Source: Clostridiales bacterium
Lineage (GTDB): Bacteria > Bacillota > Clostridia > Lachnospirales > Cellulosilyticaceae
Assembly: GCA_019418225.1 (NCBI GenBank)
Contig: DYCF01000045.1
Span: forward strand, 10,572 to 36,341
Reading direction: 5' to 3'
Length of the DNA stretch: 25,770 bases
In this document: piece after piece, positions 1-7,637 of the stretch
Layout of the letters: each line of letters opens with the position of its first letter
Numbering within the stretch: position 1 is the first letter of the stretch
Made by a program: the position numbers and the translations under genes
Notes under the pieces: generated by a model
What the model was told of the DNA's origin: nothing
The model's database searches: none
Seen by the model: only the letters and a program-made list of their open reading frames with translations

Positions 1-216
1 GAGGATAAGGATGAGAAGTAAAGTAAGGCGTGAAATGAGGATAAGGATGAGAAGTAAAGTAAGGCGTGAAATAAGGATAAGAATGAGAAGCGAAGAGTAA
101 GGTGTGAAGTGAGGATAAGGATGAGAAGTAAAGTAAGGCGTGAAATGAGGATAAGGATGAGAAGTGAAGTAAGGCGTGAAATAAGGATAAGAATAAGAAG
201 TAAAAAGTAAGAGATA
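1..216. repeat. Purine-rich tandem repeat, 36/36/38-bp units in a 110-bp higher-order period
   Basis: Units begin at about 1, 37, 73, 111, 147 and 183. Each reads roughly GAGGATAAGGATGAGAAG followed by TAAAGTAAGGCGTGAAAT. The first two units of each set are 36 bp and the third is a 38-bp variant (AAGGATAAGAAT start), so the whole 110-bp trio is duplicated (1-110 and 111 onward), with decay after about 205. Stops occur in all frames, so it is not coding. The array may extend beyond the left edge of the window. No function is evident. Confidence 0.9.
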
Positions 217-223
217 GGAAACT

Positions 224-260
224 AAAAAATGCTGTAGTTTAAGGGACTACAGCATTTTTT
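224..260. terminator. Bidirectional intrinsic terminator
   Basis: Perfect 15-bp inverted repeat: AAAAAATGCTGTAGT (224-238) and ACTACAGCATTTTTT (246-260) with a 7-nt loop. A-tract and T-tract flank the GC-containing core, so it can act in both directions. The gene it ends is either left of the window or the minus-strand lipoprotein gene at 486-2141, whose stop is 226 bp away. Confidence 0.8.
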
Positions 261-391
261 ATATTTATTTTTATAAGGAGTTTGAATGAAAAAAGTTACT
301 TAAAAAATTAATTTTAAGTTGCAATATCTACTAATATAGCTATATAAGCTAAGGGGTGACTTATGTAGTATATTTAAGAATTGCGATATGT

Positions 392-435
392 CTGGAGAAG
401 AATACCTATATAAAATAGCGTCATATCTTCTCCAG
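392..435. other. Inverted repeat (hairpin) downstream of the lipoprotein gene
   Basis: Arms CTGGAGAAGA (392-401) and TCTTCTCCAG (426-435) pair perfectly over 10 bp around a 24-nt loop; TTGC (381-384) and GCAA (436-439) could add an outer clamp. It lies 50 bp past the stop of the minus-strand gene and lacks a U-tract, so it may be an mRNA 3' stability hairpin rather than a terminator. The rest of 261-485 shows no gene. Confidence 0.45.
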
Positions 436-485
436 GCAAGAAATAATTTTGTTCTAGAAAAGCTGATTTTTAACTTTATGTTTAG

Positions 486-2141
486 TTAATTATTAGCACT
501 TGAAGAAGTTGTCTCGTTAGGTGGCGTCATAGCGGCATCGGTTGGAGGAGTAGTACCCGCATCAGCCGGAGGCGTCATACCAGCATCAGCCGGAGGAGTA
601 GTACCTGCATCAGTCGGAGGCGTCATACCTTCAGGAGATTGAGTGGTGCCATCAAAATTATCGCGATTTGGTCTTGTGCCATTTTCATGATTTTTGCCGC
701 CCATACCACCTTTACCACCCATACCAGTAGAGCCGCCGATAGTTGTGAGCATTGAGCTAACATTGAAGGTTGAGTTTTCAGTACCATTTGAATAAACTGC
801 ATCAGCATAGTAATTATAGAAACTTGGTTCTCCTGTGACTTCACCACCTGTATAGATTGTGTAATCTTCGCCTACAGTAAGGTTTGGTGAAGAGAAGAGA
901 AGTGTTGAGGCTGTTTTTGGTGGCATAAAGGTTAAAACATTTGTACCATTTTGCGCAATGTGATATAACGTTTCGCCAGTTGGACCTGAAAGAATTACAG
1001 AAGGTTGCGTTGAATCTGTATCAGAAGGTGTGCTTGTTGTACCTCCAGTTGCAATAACTGTGCCACCATTAATAATGAAGCTACTTTGGTCGCAGTCGAT
1101 ACCGCATTCTGGTTGGTTGCCGCCAAATGCAAGAACAAGACCGCCATTTATTGTGATAGAGGCATTACTATCAAGGCCATCAGCATTAGCAGTCACATAA
1201 ATTGAACCATCATTAATGACCATGCTACTTCCAGCATTGAAACCATCATCATTAGCATTGATGTTCATTGTGCCGCCATTTACAGTGAGGATACCTTTGG
1301 CTTCAATACCTTCTTCACTTTGAGGAATAGTAATATCACCACCATTTATAGTAAGGTCAAGATCAGCATGGATGCCGTCATCAGCAGCATTAGCTATGAT
1401 GGTACCAGCATTGATAATAATTGTTCCACTACAGTCTATACCATCTGAAGTTCCTGAAACTTGTAAGTTACCGCCATCTATAACAATAGCATCATTTACA
1501 TTGATGCCATCTTTAACAGTACTTGTTGCAATAATTGTACCGCTTGTAATAGTTAGATCATCATCACAGGCAATCCCATGTTTATAGTTACCTGTAGCTT
1601 CTAGCGTACCATTGCCTTGAATTACTAAGGAGTCATTACTAAAGAGTGCACCTTTTCCTTCATCTGTACTTGCATAAGTTGTACCGTCAGTTAAGGAATT
1701 TGTTGTACCACTTGCTAGCGTAATATAGGCTTTTTCTGCGTTGGAGATTGTAATGGCAGGACCATCACTATTTGTAATATGTGCATCACTGAGGGTGAGA
1801 TTAATATTTTCCTCTGTAAGTACAGTAATTGAGCCATCTGTTAAAGTACCTGTAATGGTGTAGTTGCCACCTTTTGAGATAATGATATCATTGCCGCTTA
1901 TTCTAGCACCTGAACCAGAAATTGTAGAAGTTGTACCGAGTGTAATGGTGGCTTCATTGGTCCAAGTAATGCCAGATGTATCATCAGGAAGATTAGTAGA
2001 ATCGGCCTGAGTATTTTGAGTGACAGTGGTTGATTGCTGTGTAGCTGGAATAGTGGATGTAGATATGCTTTGACAGCCTACGGTTAGTGGCATAATAAGA
2101 GAGGCACTCATTAATACGCCTAGAAGTTTAATGTATTTCAT
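486..2141 (-). CDS. Carbohydrate-binding beta-helix lipoprotein (DUF4353 / Cthe_2159-like)
   Basis: A 551-residue lipoprotein. Residues 1-23 form a type II signal peptide with lipobox LTVGC (acylated Cys23), followed by a Thr/Ser/Gln-rich linker. Residues about 60-370 consist of repeating beta-strand coils of the kind TINGGxxx / DGIxA / NADDGI, the pattern of DUF4353 proteins; the founding member Cthe_2159 of Clostridium thermocellum is a Ca2+-dependent, polygalacturonate- and cellulose-binding right-handed beta-helix. The Asp-Asp-Gly turns (ADDGIHA, NANDDGFNA, ANADGLDS) are the likely Ca2+ sites. Residues about 468-486 are Gly/Met/Lys-rich, and 506-545 are five 8-residue repeats (TPPxDAG). 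The start is fixed by AAAGGAG 8 nt upstream of ATG. Its role is probably cell-surface binding of plant polysaccharide or wall material; catalysis is not supported. It is a single-gene unit. Confidence 0.85.
   Translation of the reverse strand: MKYIKLLGVLMSASLIMPLTVGCQSISTSTIPATQQSTTVTQNTQADSTNLPDDTSGITWTNEATITLGTTSTISGSGARISGNDIIISKGGNYTITGTLTDGSITVLTEENINLTLSDAHITNSDGPAITISNAEKAYITLASGTTNSLTDGTTYASTDEGKGALFSNDSLVIQGNGTLEATGNYKHGIACDDDLTITSGTIIATSTVKDGINVNDAIVIDGGNLQVSGTSDGIDCSGTIIINAGTIIANAADDGIHADLDLTINGGDITIPQSEEGIEAKGILTVNGGTMNINANDDGFNAGSSMVINDGSIYVTANADGLDSNASITINGGLVLAFGGNQPECGIDCDQSSFIINGGTVIATGGTTSTPSDTDSTQPSVILSGPTGETLYHIAQNGTNVLTFMPPKTASTLLFSSPNLTVGEDYTIYTGGEVTGEPSFYNYYADAVYSNGTENSTFNVSSMLTTIGGSTGMGGKGGMGGKNHENGTRPNRDNFDGTTQSPEGMTPPTDAGTTPPADAGMTPPADAGTTPPTDAAMTPPNETTSSSANN
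507..626. repeat. Five 24-bp coding tandem repeats (TPPxDAG tail)
   Basis: The 3' end of the lipoprotein gene holds five consecutive 24-bp units encoding MTPPTDAG, TTPPADAG, MTPPADAG, TTPPTDAA and MTPPNETT. M and T alternate at the first position, giving a 48-bp super-period. Such Pro/Thr tails commonly act as flexible surface linkers, and units can be gained or lost by slippage. Confidence 0.85.
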
Positions 2142-2191
2142 AGGAATCTCCTTTTTTAACTTTTTGTTAAGTTTCTTTGTGGTTAGTTTAT

Positions 2192-2306
2192 TATAGATTT
2201 CACATTTATAAGTTTTAGTTATTCATGATTTTTAGTCATGTGAAATCATTGAGAGAAACCTATTTACGTATATGTATATTTCAAGTTTTTAGTTGGTTTC
2301 TCTATA
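2192..2306 (+). repeat. 115-bp dual-hairpin element, copy 1
   Basis: Defines the family (plus orientation = GATTTCAC arm first). Ends are TATAGA and TCTATA. Hairpin B pairs GATTTCACAT (2196-2205) with ATGTGAAATC (2238-2247). Hairpin A pairs GAGAAACC (2253-2260) with GGTTTCTC (2295-2302) and has a TACGTATATGTATA-type loop. There is no ORF. The left end places TATAAT (minus strand) about 50 bp upstream of the lipoprotein gene start, so the element may supply part of that promoter. Confidence 0.9.
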
Positions 2307-2360
2307 TAGATTTCACATTTATAAGTTTTAGTTATTCATAGTTTTTAGTCATATGAAATC
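2305..2360 (+). repeat. Dual-hairpin element, copy 2 (half copy, hairpin B only)
   Basis: Begins TATAGATTTCAC and shares the dinucleotide TA (2305-2306) with the end of copy 1. It keeps only the first hairpin (GATTTCACAT to ATATGAAATC) and loses similarity directly after GAAATC. This shows that the first half can exist alone, by deletion or as a separate unit. Confidence 0.8.
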
Positions 2361-2516
2361 ACTTTAAGTTGTGTACATGTAATATTACATTTGATTACAT
2401 GCGTTTAATGTAATGTTTGTATTAAGGTCTTGTTTGTTGTATGTATATAGATTAAAGGTGCAATGTGTTTGCTATGTGATAAAAAATTGAAAACTAAAAT
2501 AATGTTATGTGAAGTA

Positions 2517-2631
2517 TATAGATTTCACATTTATAAAATTTAGTTATTCATAGTTTTGAGTCATGTGAAATCATTGGGAGAAAACAATTTACGTACATGT
2601 ATATTTCAATGTTTTAGTTGGTTTCTCTATA
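2517..2631 (+). repeat. 115-bp dual-hairpin element, copy 3
   Basis: Full-length copy. GATTTCACAT and ATGTGAAATC form stem B; GAGAAAACAA and TTGGTTTCTC form stem A; TACGTACATGTATA lies in loop A. It ends CTCTATA. The rest of the 2142-2769 gap is AT-rich and has no recognisable gene. Confidence 0.9.
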
Positions 2632-2769
2632 GGACAATGTTAAAATATAAAATTTTTTAAATTATAGTTTTTTGAAATAATTTATAGTGGTAAGATAAAA
2701 AGGTTAGGGTGTATATTTTGAAAATAAGAAAAACATCGGAGATGTAGCAGATTAGAAAGGGATTTTTAT

Positions 2770-4155
2770 ATGAGAAAACATACATTTACAGTAGAAGAAA
2801 AATACGATCAAATGATTAATACACCTATTCCTAAGCTTATTACACTTATGGCAGTACCTACTATTATTAGCATGCTGATTACATCTGTTTATAATATGGC
2901 AGATACATTTTTTGTAGGTAAGCTTGGCACAAGTGCTACAGCAGCAGTGGGAGTATCATTTTCAATCATGTGTATTATTCAGGCCATTGGTTTTACATTT
3001 GGAATGGGGTCAGGTAACTTTATTTCTAGGTTATTAGGACAAAAGGAAAAGGATTATGCACAAAAAGTGGCAGCTACAGGATTTTTAACAGCCTTTGGGA
3101 TTGGTTGTCTAATTGCTATTATTGGACTCATCTGTGTAGATTCCATTGTATATGGATTAGGGGCAACGCCTACAATTGCACCATATGCAAAGCAATATAT
3201 TAGCATTATTTTAATAGGAACACCTTTTATGGCAGGTTCGTTTGTACTCAATAATTTATTTAGATATCAAGGGAATGCTTTTTATGGCATGATGGGGATT
3301 GCAACAGGTGGGGTTTTAAATATAATTTTAGACCCGATTTTTATATTTGTATTTAAGATGGGTGTATCAGGGGCAGCATTAGCTACCATTATTAGTCAGT
3401 TTGTTAGTTTTTGCATTTTACTTTCGAACGGCGGACGTGGGGGGAATATTAGAATTAGCCTTAAAAACTTTACGCCAAATTGGAAGATTTATAGAGAAAT
3501 ACTTAAAGGCGGTCTTCCTTCATTTTATAGACAAGGTTTAGCAAGCATTGCAACAATCATCTTAAACGTTTGCGCTAGGCCATTTGGAGATGCAGCCATT
3601 GCAGCTATGTCCATTGTGGCAAGGATTCTTCAATTTGCATTATCTATGGTGTTAGGATTTGGACAGGGATTTCAGCCTGTTTGCGGTTTCAACTATGGTG
3701 CCAGAAGATATGACCGCGTATTAGAAGCCTTTTGGTTTTGCGTAAAATTAGCATTTGGTGTACTTACAACCTTAAGTATTTTAGGATTTATTTTTGCACC
3801 GCATATTATTCAGATTTTCAGAAAAGATGATTTAGAAGTAATTCAAATTGGCGTAAATGCATTAAGAATACAATGCGTCACATTCCCATTATCCTCATGG
3901 ATTGTCATGAACAACATGCTTCTTCAGACAACAGGACAAGGAACCAAAGCATCTATACTAGCTATGGCAAGACAAGGCTTATTTTTCATTCCACTTATCT
4001 GGATTTTATCTCAAACCTCAGGTCTACTAGGTGTACAATTAAGCCAAGCCATCAGCGATATCCTAACATTTCTCCTAGCCATACCTCTAGGCGGCAGCCT
4101 CCTCAAAACCCTCAAAGCAGAACAGAGGGACAGGTCTCCAAAAATGACGTTATAG
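2770..4155 (+). CDS. MATE family multidrug/toxic-compound efflux protein
   Basis: A 461-residue polytopic membrane protein with two homologous MatE halves (about 18-180 and 240-400) and about 12 hydrophobic segments. Typical family features are the N-terminal PIPKLITLMAVPTIISML segment, the YNMADTFFVGKLG motif of the first half and GFGQGFQPVCGFNYGAR of the second. The family couples Na+ or H+ influx to export of cationic drugs or metabolites from the cytoplasm; the substrate here is unknown. The ATG follows AGAAAGGG. It is a single-gene unit with no repressor beside it. The last dozen residues (EQRDRSPKMTL-type tail) are encoded by a GGGACAGGTCTCC repeat unit, so the natural C-terminus has probably been replaced by repeat-derived sequence. 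Confidence 0.93.
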   Translation: MRKHTFTVEEKYDQMINTPIPKLITLMAVPTIISMLITSVYNMADTFFVGKLGTSATAAVGVSFSIMCIIQAIGFTFGMGSGNFISRLLGQKEKDYAQKVAATGFLTAFGIGCLIAIIGLICVDSIVYGLGATPTIAPYAKQYISIILIGTPFMAGSFVLNNLFRYQGNAFYGMMGIATGGVLNIILDPIFIFVFKMGVSGAALATIISQFVSFCILLSNGGRGGNIRISLKNFTPNWKIYREILKGGLPSFYRQGLASIATIILNVCARPFGDAAIAAMSIVARILQFALSMVLGFGQGFQPVCGFNYGARRYDRVLEAFWFCVKLAFGVLTTLSILGFIFAPHIIQIFRKDDLEVIQIGVNALRIQCVTFPLSSWIVMNNMLLQTTGQGTKASILAMARQGLFFIPLIWILSQTSGLLGVQLSQAISDILTFLLAIPLGGSLLKTLKAEQRDRSPKMTL

Positions 4156-4187
4156 ATACGGGGACAGGTCTCCAAAGATGGCGTTGG
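4126..4187 (+). repeat. Two 34-bp GGGGACAGGTCTCC units over the MATE 3' end
   Basis: Units start at 4126 (first base A instead of G) and 4160. Both read GGGACAGGTCTCCAAA followed by an ATGACGTT- or ATGGCGTT-like second half. Same family and same 34-bp period as the array at 7323-7590. The first unit lies inside the MATE reading frame. The second ends 15 bp before the -35 of the riboswitch promoter. Confidence 0.88.
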
Positions 4188-4202
4188 GGGAGTCGGGAAT
4201 TC

Positions 4203-4231
4203 TTGACAGAGGCAAAATAGTGTGTAATGAT
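4203..4231 (+). promoter_or_regulatory. Sigma-A type promoter of the cobalamin-uptake operon
   Basis: TTGACA (4203-4208), a 17-bp spacer and AATGAT (4226-4231). It sits directly in front of the cobalamin riboswitch and just after the 34-bp repeats. Confidence 0.6.
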
Positions 4232-4237
4232 AGAAAA

Positions 4238-4406
4238 GTTGATACTAACCAAGTAGGGTGTAGAATATACTTAATAGGGAAAGTTAAGAGCTGCAGCCCC
4301 CGCTACTGTAACTAGGGACAAGGATAACGAAACCACTGTAATAGAAGAGATTTGTATTATGGGAAGGGTTATCTGAGGATGAACTATAAGCCAGGAGACC
4401 TACCTT
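4238..4406 (+). ncRNA. Cobalamin (B12) riboswitch aptamer
   Basis: It contains the conserved core in order: GCAGCCCCCGCTACTGTAA (about 4293-4311), AACGAAACCACTGTAAT (about 4327-4343), TATGGGAAGG (about 4358-4367) and the B12 box AGCCAGGAGACCTACC (4389-4404). GATAAC near 4323 pairs with GTTATC near 4368. The first arm between the AATAGGGAA region and GCAGCC is short, lacking the usual GGTGAAAATCC stem, which suggests one of the compact cobalamin subclasses. In this family, binding of adenosyl- or methylcobalamin normally switches the downstream gene off. Confidence 0.95.
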
Positions 4407-4424
4407 ACTATGGCACTAGTATTC

Positions 4425-4490
4425 TTTCGGAGGGAGAGAATGAACTAGAATCTTAGGAAGTTTAGCATTTCTTAAAAAGATTCTCCGAAA
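4425..4490 (+). promoter_or_regulatory. Riboswitch expression platform with alternative hairpins
   Basis: TTTCGGAG (4425-4432) can pair with CTCCGAAA (4483-4490), and inside this AGAATCTT (4447-4454) can pair with AAGATTCT (4477-4484). The two 3' arms overlap by two bases, so the hairpins compete at that edge. A weak U-rich stretch follows, then AGGAGG at about 4510. Both a terminator-type and a translational switch are possible. Confidence 0.5.
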
Positions 4491-4522
4491 AGCAGTTATT
4501 TCATTTATAGGAGGATATTAAA

Positions 4523-5482
4523 ATGAAACAAAAATTATTTATGAGAAAAGGTATGATGCTGCTTATGGCAACTGCCATGTCATTTTCAATGTTAGTAGGT
4601 TGTGGGAGCTCAAATAATACATCAGTAACCCCTACAGAAACAGCAGTAACAAATGAGGCATTTAATGTTTCAGTCACAGATTCAACAGGGGAAACGATTA
4701 CTTTAACAAGTGAGCCACAACGTATCGTTTCTATGGCACCAAGTACAACAGAAATTTTAGCAGCATTAGGTGTAGAAAGCAAAATTGTAGGTCGTACAAA
4801 GTATTGTAATTACCCAGAGTCTATCGAGAATGTAGAATCAGTAGGTAGTACATCAAGTCCTAATGTAGAAACGATTATTTCATTAGAACCAGATTTAGTA
4901 GTGGGTTCAACACACGTTTCAGAGGAAGTTATTAATAAATTAAGAGAAGTAGGCATTCCAGTAGTATTCCTTAATGAGCAAGAAGGCTTTGATGGAACTT
5001 ACTCAGCAATTACATCTATTGGTGAATTAGTTGGTAAGCCAGAAAAGGCAGCAGAAGTTATTGCAAATATGCAAAAAACAGTTACAGATATTACAAAAAA
5101 AGTGAATGCTTTAAATAAAACAGAAAAACCAAAAGTATATTATATGGTTGGTTATGGCGAACAAGATTTTACTGCAGGTGGAGACACATTTATTAGTGAA
5201 ATCATCAATTTAGCAGGTGGTAAAAATATCGCACAAAATGTAGAAGGTTGGTCAATTAGTAAAGAAGAGATTGCAGCTGATGAACCAGATATGATTATTA
5301 TGCCAAGTGGCAAAGGAACACTTGAAGAATTACAAAACACAGATTTCTATAAAGATTTAGAAGCTGTAAAAGCAGGACACGTTTATGAAATCAATGGAGA
5401 TATGATTTCTAGACAAGGACCACGTGTAGCAGATGCATTAGTGGAAATGGCAGAAGTAATTAATCCAGAGCTCGTTAATTAA
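4523..5482 (+). CDS. btuF: Cobalamin/cobamide ABC transporter substrate-binding lipoprotein (BtuF-like)
   Basis: A 319-residue lipoprotein with signal peptide and lipobox MLVGC (Cys27), followed by a single helical-backbone periplasmic-binding-protein domain (residues about 50-315, TroA/PBP2-like fold) with RIVSMAPSTTEILAALG at its start, the usual opening of BtuF/FhuD-type proteins. It captures the ligand outside the membrane and delivers it to the BtuC permease. The ATG at 4523 lies 8 nt after AGGAGG. It is first gene of the operon behind the cobalamin riboswitch, which is the main reason to call corrinoid rather than ferric-siderophore transport; the protein sequence alone does not separate these two. 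Confidence 0.88.
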   Translation: MKQKLFMRKGMMLLMATAMSFSMLVGCGSSNNTSVTPTETAVTNEAFNVSVTDSTGETITLTSEPQRIVSMAPSTTEILAALGVESKIVGRTKYCNYPESIENVESVGSTSSPNVETIISLEPDLVVGSTHVSEEVINKLREVGIPVVFLNEQEGFDGTYSAITSIGELVGKPEKAAEVIANMQKTVTDITKKVNALNKTEKPKVYYMVGYGEQDFTAGGDTFISEIINLAGGKNIAQNVEGWSISKEEIAADEPDMIIMPSGKGTLEELQNTDFYKDLEAVKAGHVYEINGDMISRQGPRVADALVEMAEVINPELVN

Positions 5483-5484
5483 TT

Positions 5485-5507
5485 AGATTTTTATCTAGTT
5501 AAAATCT
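5485..5507 (+). other. Small intercistronic hairpin between btuF and btuC
   Basis: AGATTTT (5485-5491) and AAAATCT (5501-5507) form a 7-bp stem with a 9-nt loop in the 42-bp gap between btuF and btuC. It could protect the btuF 3' end or lower expression of the permease relative to the binding protein. Confidence 0.35.
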
Positions 5508-5524
5508 AGCATTTAGAAAATTAC

Positions 5525-6556
5525 TTGGAAACTAAATATAAATTAAAAGGAATAGGAAATATAAGGCTTTTATATTTCCTATTAACTTTATCCGTTATTA
5601 TTTTTGCCATTATCTCCATAGCAATTGGTGTAGCTAATATTACAGTAAGTGATATTATGCATATTATATGGTCACAGATAACAGGCCAGGAGGTAGCTAC
5701 ACATATTACAAAAGGTCAACAAACAATTATATTGAATTTACGTATTCCGCGTATTCTTATGGCGATTTTAACAGGAATGAACTTAGCTATAACTGGAGCA
5801 GTCTATCAGGCAATTTTTAGAAATGATATGGCAGATCCTTATATGTTAGGAATTTCCTCAGGGGCATCACTTGGAGCGGCTATAGGATTTGTAACAAGCG
5901 GTTTTTCACCACTATATGCCTTCATGGGGGCGCTAGTGGCGAATGTATTAGTATTAGTTTTATCAGGAATGAAGGGAAAAGTCTCTACTGTTAGATTACT
6001 TCTTTCAGGACTTGCAATTAATTATTTCTTTTCTTCAGTATTAGCATTAATAAAAACTTATTGGGACGATAAACTTCTTACTATTTTTACCTGGGGAATG
6101 GGTTCTCTTAGTGCAGCATCTTATACTAGGGTATTTATTTTAAGTATTGTTACGATTCCAAGCCTTATTGTATTTCTTATTTTACGAAAGGAACTTAATA
6201 TTTTACTGATGGGAGAGGATGTAGCGAAAGCTCTAGGTGTAGATGTGGGCCGTGTTAGAAAGATACTTCTAGGGATAAGTAGCTTACTTATTGCAACAAC
6301 AGTTTGCTTTACAGGAACAATTGGATTTGTAGGGCTTATTATTCCACATATTGTCCGTATTGTATTTGGCTCAAATTATCGTGTGACATTGCCTATTACA
6401 GCATTTTTAGGAATGTTATTTTTGCTTCTATGTGATAACTTATCTAGGGCACTTCTTCCTAGTGGAGAAATTCCTATAGGAGTAATTACCTCTTTATTAG
6501 GTGCACCATATTTCATGTATCTTATTTATAAACAAAGAAAGAGGGAGCAAAGATGA
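5525..6556 (+). CDS. btuC: Cobalamin ABC transporter permease (BtuC, FecCD family)
   Basis: A 343-residue integral membrane protein with about 10 hydrophobic helices. FecCD-family hallmarks include LRIPRILMAILTGMNLA (about residues 74-90), GAVYQAIFRNDMADPYMLGI and the EIPIGVITSLLGAPYFMYL C-terminus. Two copies normally form the translocation path with two BtuD ATPases. The only credible start is a TTG at 5525: an in-frame stop lies at 5507-5509 and the next in-frame ATG falls after the first membrane helix. No good Shine-Dalgarno precedes the TTG, which suggests weak initiation. The stop overlaps the btuD start by four bases (ATGA). Confidence 0.9.
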   Translation: METKYKLKGIGNIRLLYFLLTLSVIIFAIISIAIGVANITVSDIMHIIWSQITGQEVATHITKGQQTIILNLRIPRILMAILTGMNLAITGAVYQAIFRNDMADPYMLGISSGASLGAAIGFVTSGFSPLYAFMGALVANVLVLVLSGMKGKVSTVRLLLSGLAINYFFSSVLALIKTYWDDKLLTIFTWGMGSLSAASYTRVFILSIVTIPSLIVFLILRKELNILLMGEDVAKALGVDVGRVRKILLGISSLLIATTVCFTGTIGFVGLIIPHIVRIVFGSNYRVTLPITAFLGMLFLLLCDNLSRALLPSGEIPIGVITSLLGAPYFMYLIYKQRKREQR

Positions 6557-7320
6557 TTGAAATCAAACACTTAGATTACACTATTAATAAAAAGCATATT
6601 TTAAAGGATATCAATTATAGTTTTGCTCCTGGTAAAATATATGGAATTATAGGCCCCAATGGTGCAGGGAAGAGTACGATTTTAAAGCATATCATGGGCA
6701 TTATTCATCCACCTAAGGCAACTATTTTCTATGAAGGTAAAGATATAAGAAGTTTTAAAGTAAAAGATTATGCACAGTGTATGAGTTATGTTTTTCAAGA
6801 AAATCCTAGAGATTTAGATTTTACAGTTTATGAGATTCTTCAAATGGGGCGCTATACGCATATGAATTTGCTAGGAGACATTACTGTGCAAGATGAGGAA
6901 ATCATAGAAGAAGTGATAAAAGAACTTCATTTAGAAAATCTTAGAGATGCCTCTATTAGAACACTAAGCGGCGGCGAGGCACAAAAGGTTTTTATTGCTA
7001 GAGCATTAGTACAAAATACGCCCTATTTATTACTAGATGAGCCTACATCTATGCTAGATATTCACAATAGCGTAGAACTTATGCATCTCATTAAGGAGAT
7101 TAAAGAAAAGCGAAATCTGACAATTATTATGGTCTTGCACGATTTGAACCTAGCCTTCGGTACCTGCGATGAAATGCTTATCTTAAAAGATGGCCATTTA
7201 GCAATATCTGGATCAACAAAAGAAGTGCTTCAAACCACGACCTTAAAAGAAACTTATAACAATAAAATTCACCTTATTCAAGATAAGGAAAACACCTATA
7301 TCGTCCCCAACCTAAAATAA
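6553..7320 (+). CDS. btuD: Cobalamin ABC transporter ATP-binding protein (BtuD/FepC type)
   Basis: A 255-residue cytoplasmic ATPase. Walker A is GPNGAGKST (34-42), the Q-loop is FQEN near 81-84, the signature is LSGGE (138-142), Walker B is YLLLDEPT (158-165) and the switch His lies in LHDLNLAF. It drives import through the BtuC dimer. It overlaps btuC by 4 bp, so translation is coupled. The gene ends at the TAA just before a GGGGACAGGTCTC repeat array. Iron-chelate use cannot be excluded from sequence, but the riboswitch supports corrinoids. Confidence 0.92.
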   Translation: MIEIKHLDYTINKKHILKDINYSFAPGKIYGIIGPNGAGKSTILKHIMGIIHPPKATIFYEGKDIRSFKVKDYAQCMSYVFQENPRDLDFTVYEILQMGRYTHMNLLGDITVQDEEIIEEVIKELHLENLRDASIRTLSGGEAQKVFIARALVQNTPYLLLDEPTSMLDIHNSVELMHLIKEIKEKRNLTIIMVLHDLNLAFGTCDEMLILKDGHLAISGSTKEVLQTTTLKETYNNKIHLIQDKENTYIVPNLK

Positions 7321-7322
7321 CC

Positions 7323-7590
7323 GGGGACAGGTCTCTAGAGTAGGTGTTTAGATAGCGGGGACAGGTCTCCAAAATAGGCGTTTAAATAAATGGGGACAGG
7401 TCTCCAAAATAGGCGTTTAAATAAATGGGGACAGGTCTCAAAAATAGGTGTTTAGATAGCGGGGACAGGTCTCCAAAATAGGTGTTTAGATAGCGGGGAC
7501 AGGTCTCCAAAATAGGTGCTTAGATAGATGGGGACAGGTCTCAAAAATAGGCGTTTAAATAGCGGGGACAGGTCTCTAAAATAGGCGTTG
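7323..7590 (+). repeat. Eight-unit 34/35-bp tandem array, GGGGACAGGTCTC family
   Basis: Units start at 7323, 7357, 7392, 7427, 7461, 7495, 7530 and 7564, spaced 34 or 35 bp. Each begins GGGGACAGGTCTC, continues (C/A/T)AAAATAGG(C/T)GTTTA, and ends either GATAGC (34 bp) or AATAAAT/GATAGAT (35 bp). The whole unit is conserved, so this is not a CRISPR array. GGGGACAGGTCTCC is itself a quasi-palindrome. The array begins two bases after the btuD stop and ends at the terminator that closes the operon. It fills the 7321-7637 gap. Confidence 0.95.
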
Positions 7591-7596
7591 AAAGAG

Positions 7597-7634
7597 AAGC
7601 GGCTCTTGCACAGTGAAATGTGCAGGAGCCGCTT
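7597..7634. terminator. Bidirectional terminator between btuD array and EamA gene
   Basis: Stem AAGCGGCTCTTGCACA (7597-7612) with TGTGCAGGAGCCGCTT (7619-7634): 16 bp with one G-U pair and a 6-nt loop, followed on the plus strand by TTGTTAATTTTTTT. It also lies directly after the stop of the minus-strand EamA gene. Confidence 0.88.
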
Positions 7635-7637
7635 TTG

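Noticed and set aside
286..303. ATGAAAAAAGTTACTTAA, a five-codon ORF behind a good AAGGAG
   Set aside because: Too short to support as a gene; it could be the decayed start of a lost gene or chance.
3873..4220. 115-codon frame overlapping the MATE 3' end and repeats
   Set aside because: Lies out of frame within a well-supported MATE gene, has no ribosome binding site and no recognisable domain.
7323..7590. Regularly spaced repeats resembling a CRISPR array
   Set aside because: The intervals between GGGGACAGG cores are themselves repeats and only about 20 bp; there are no unique spacers and no cas genes.
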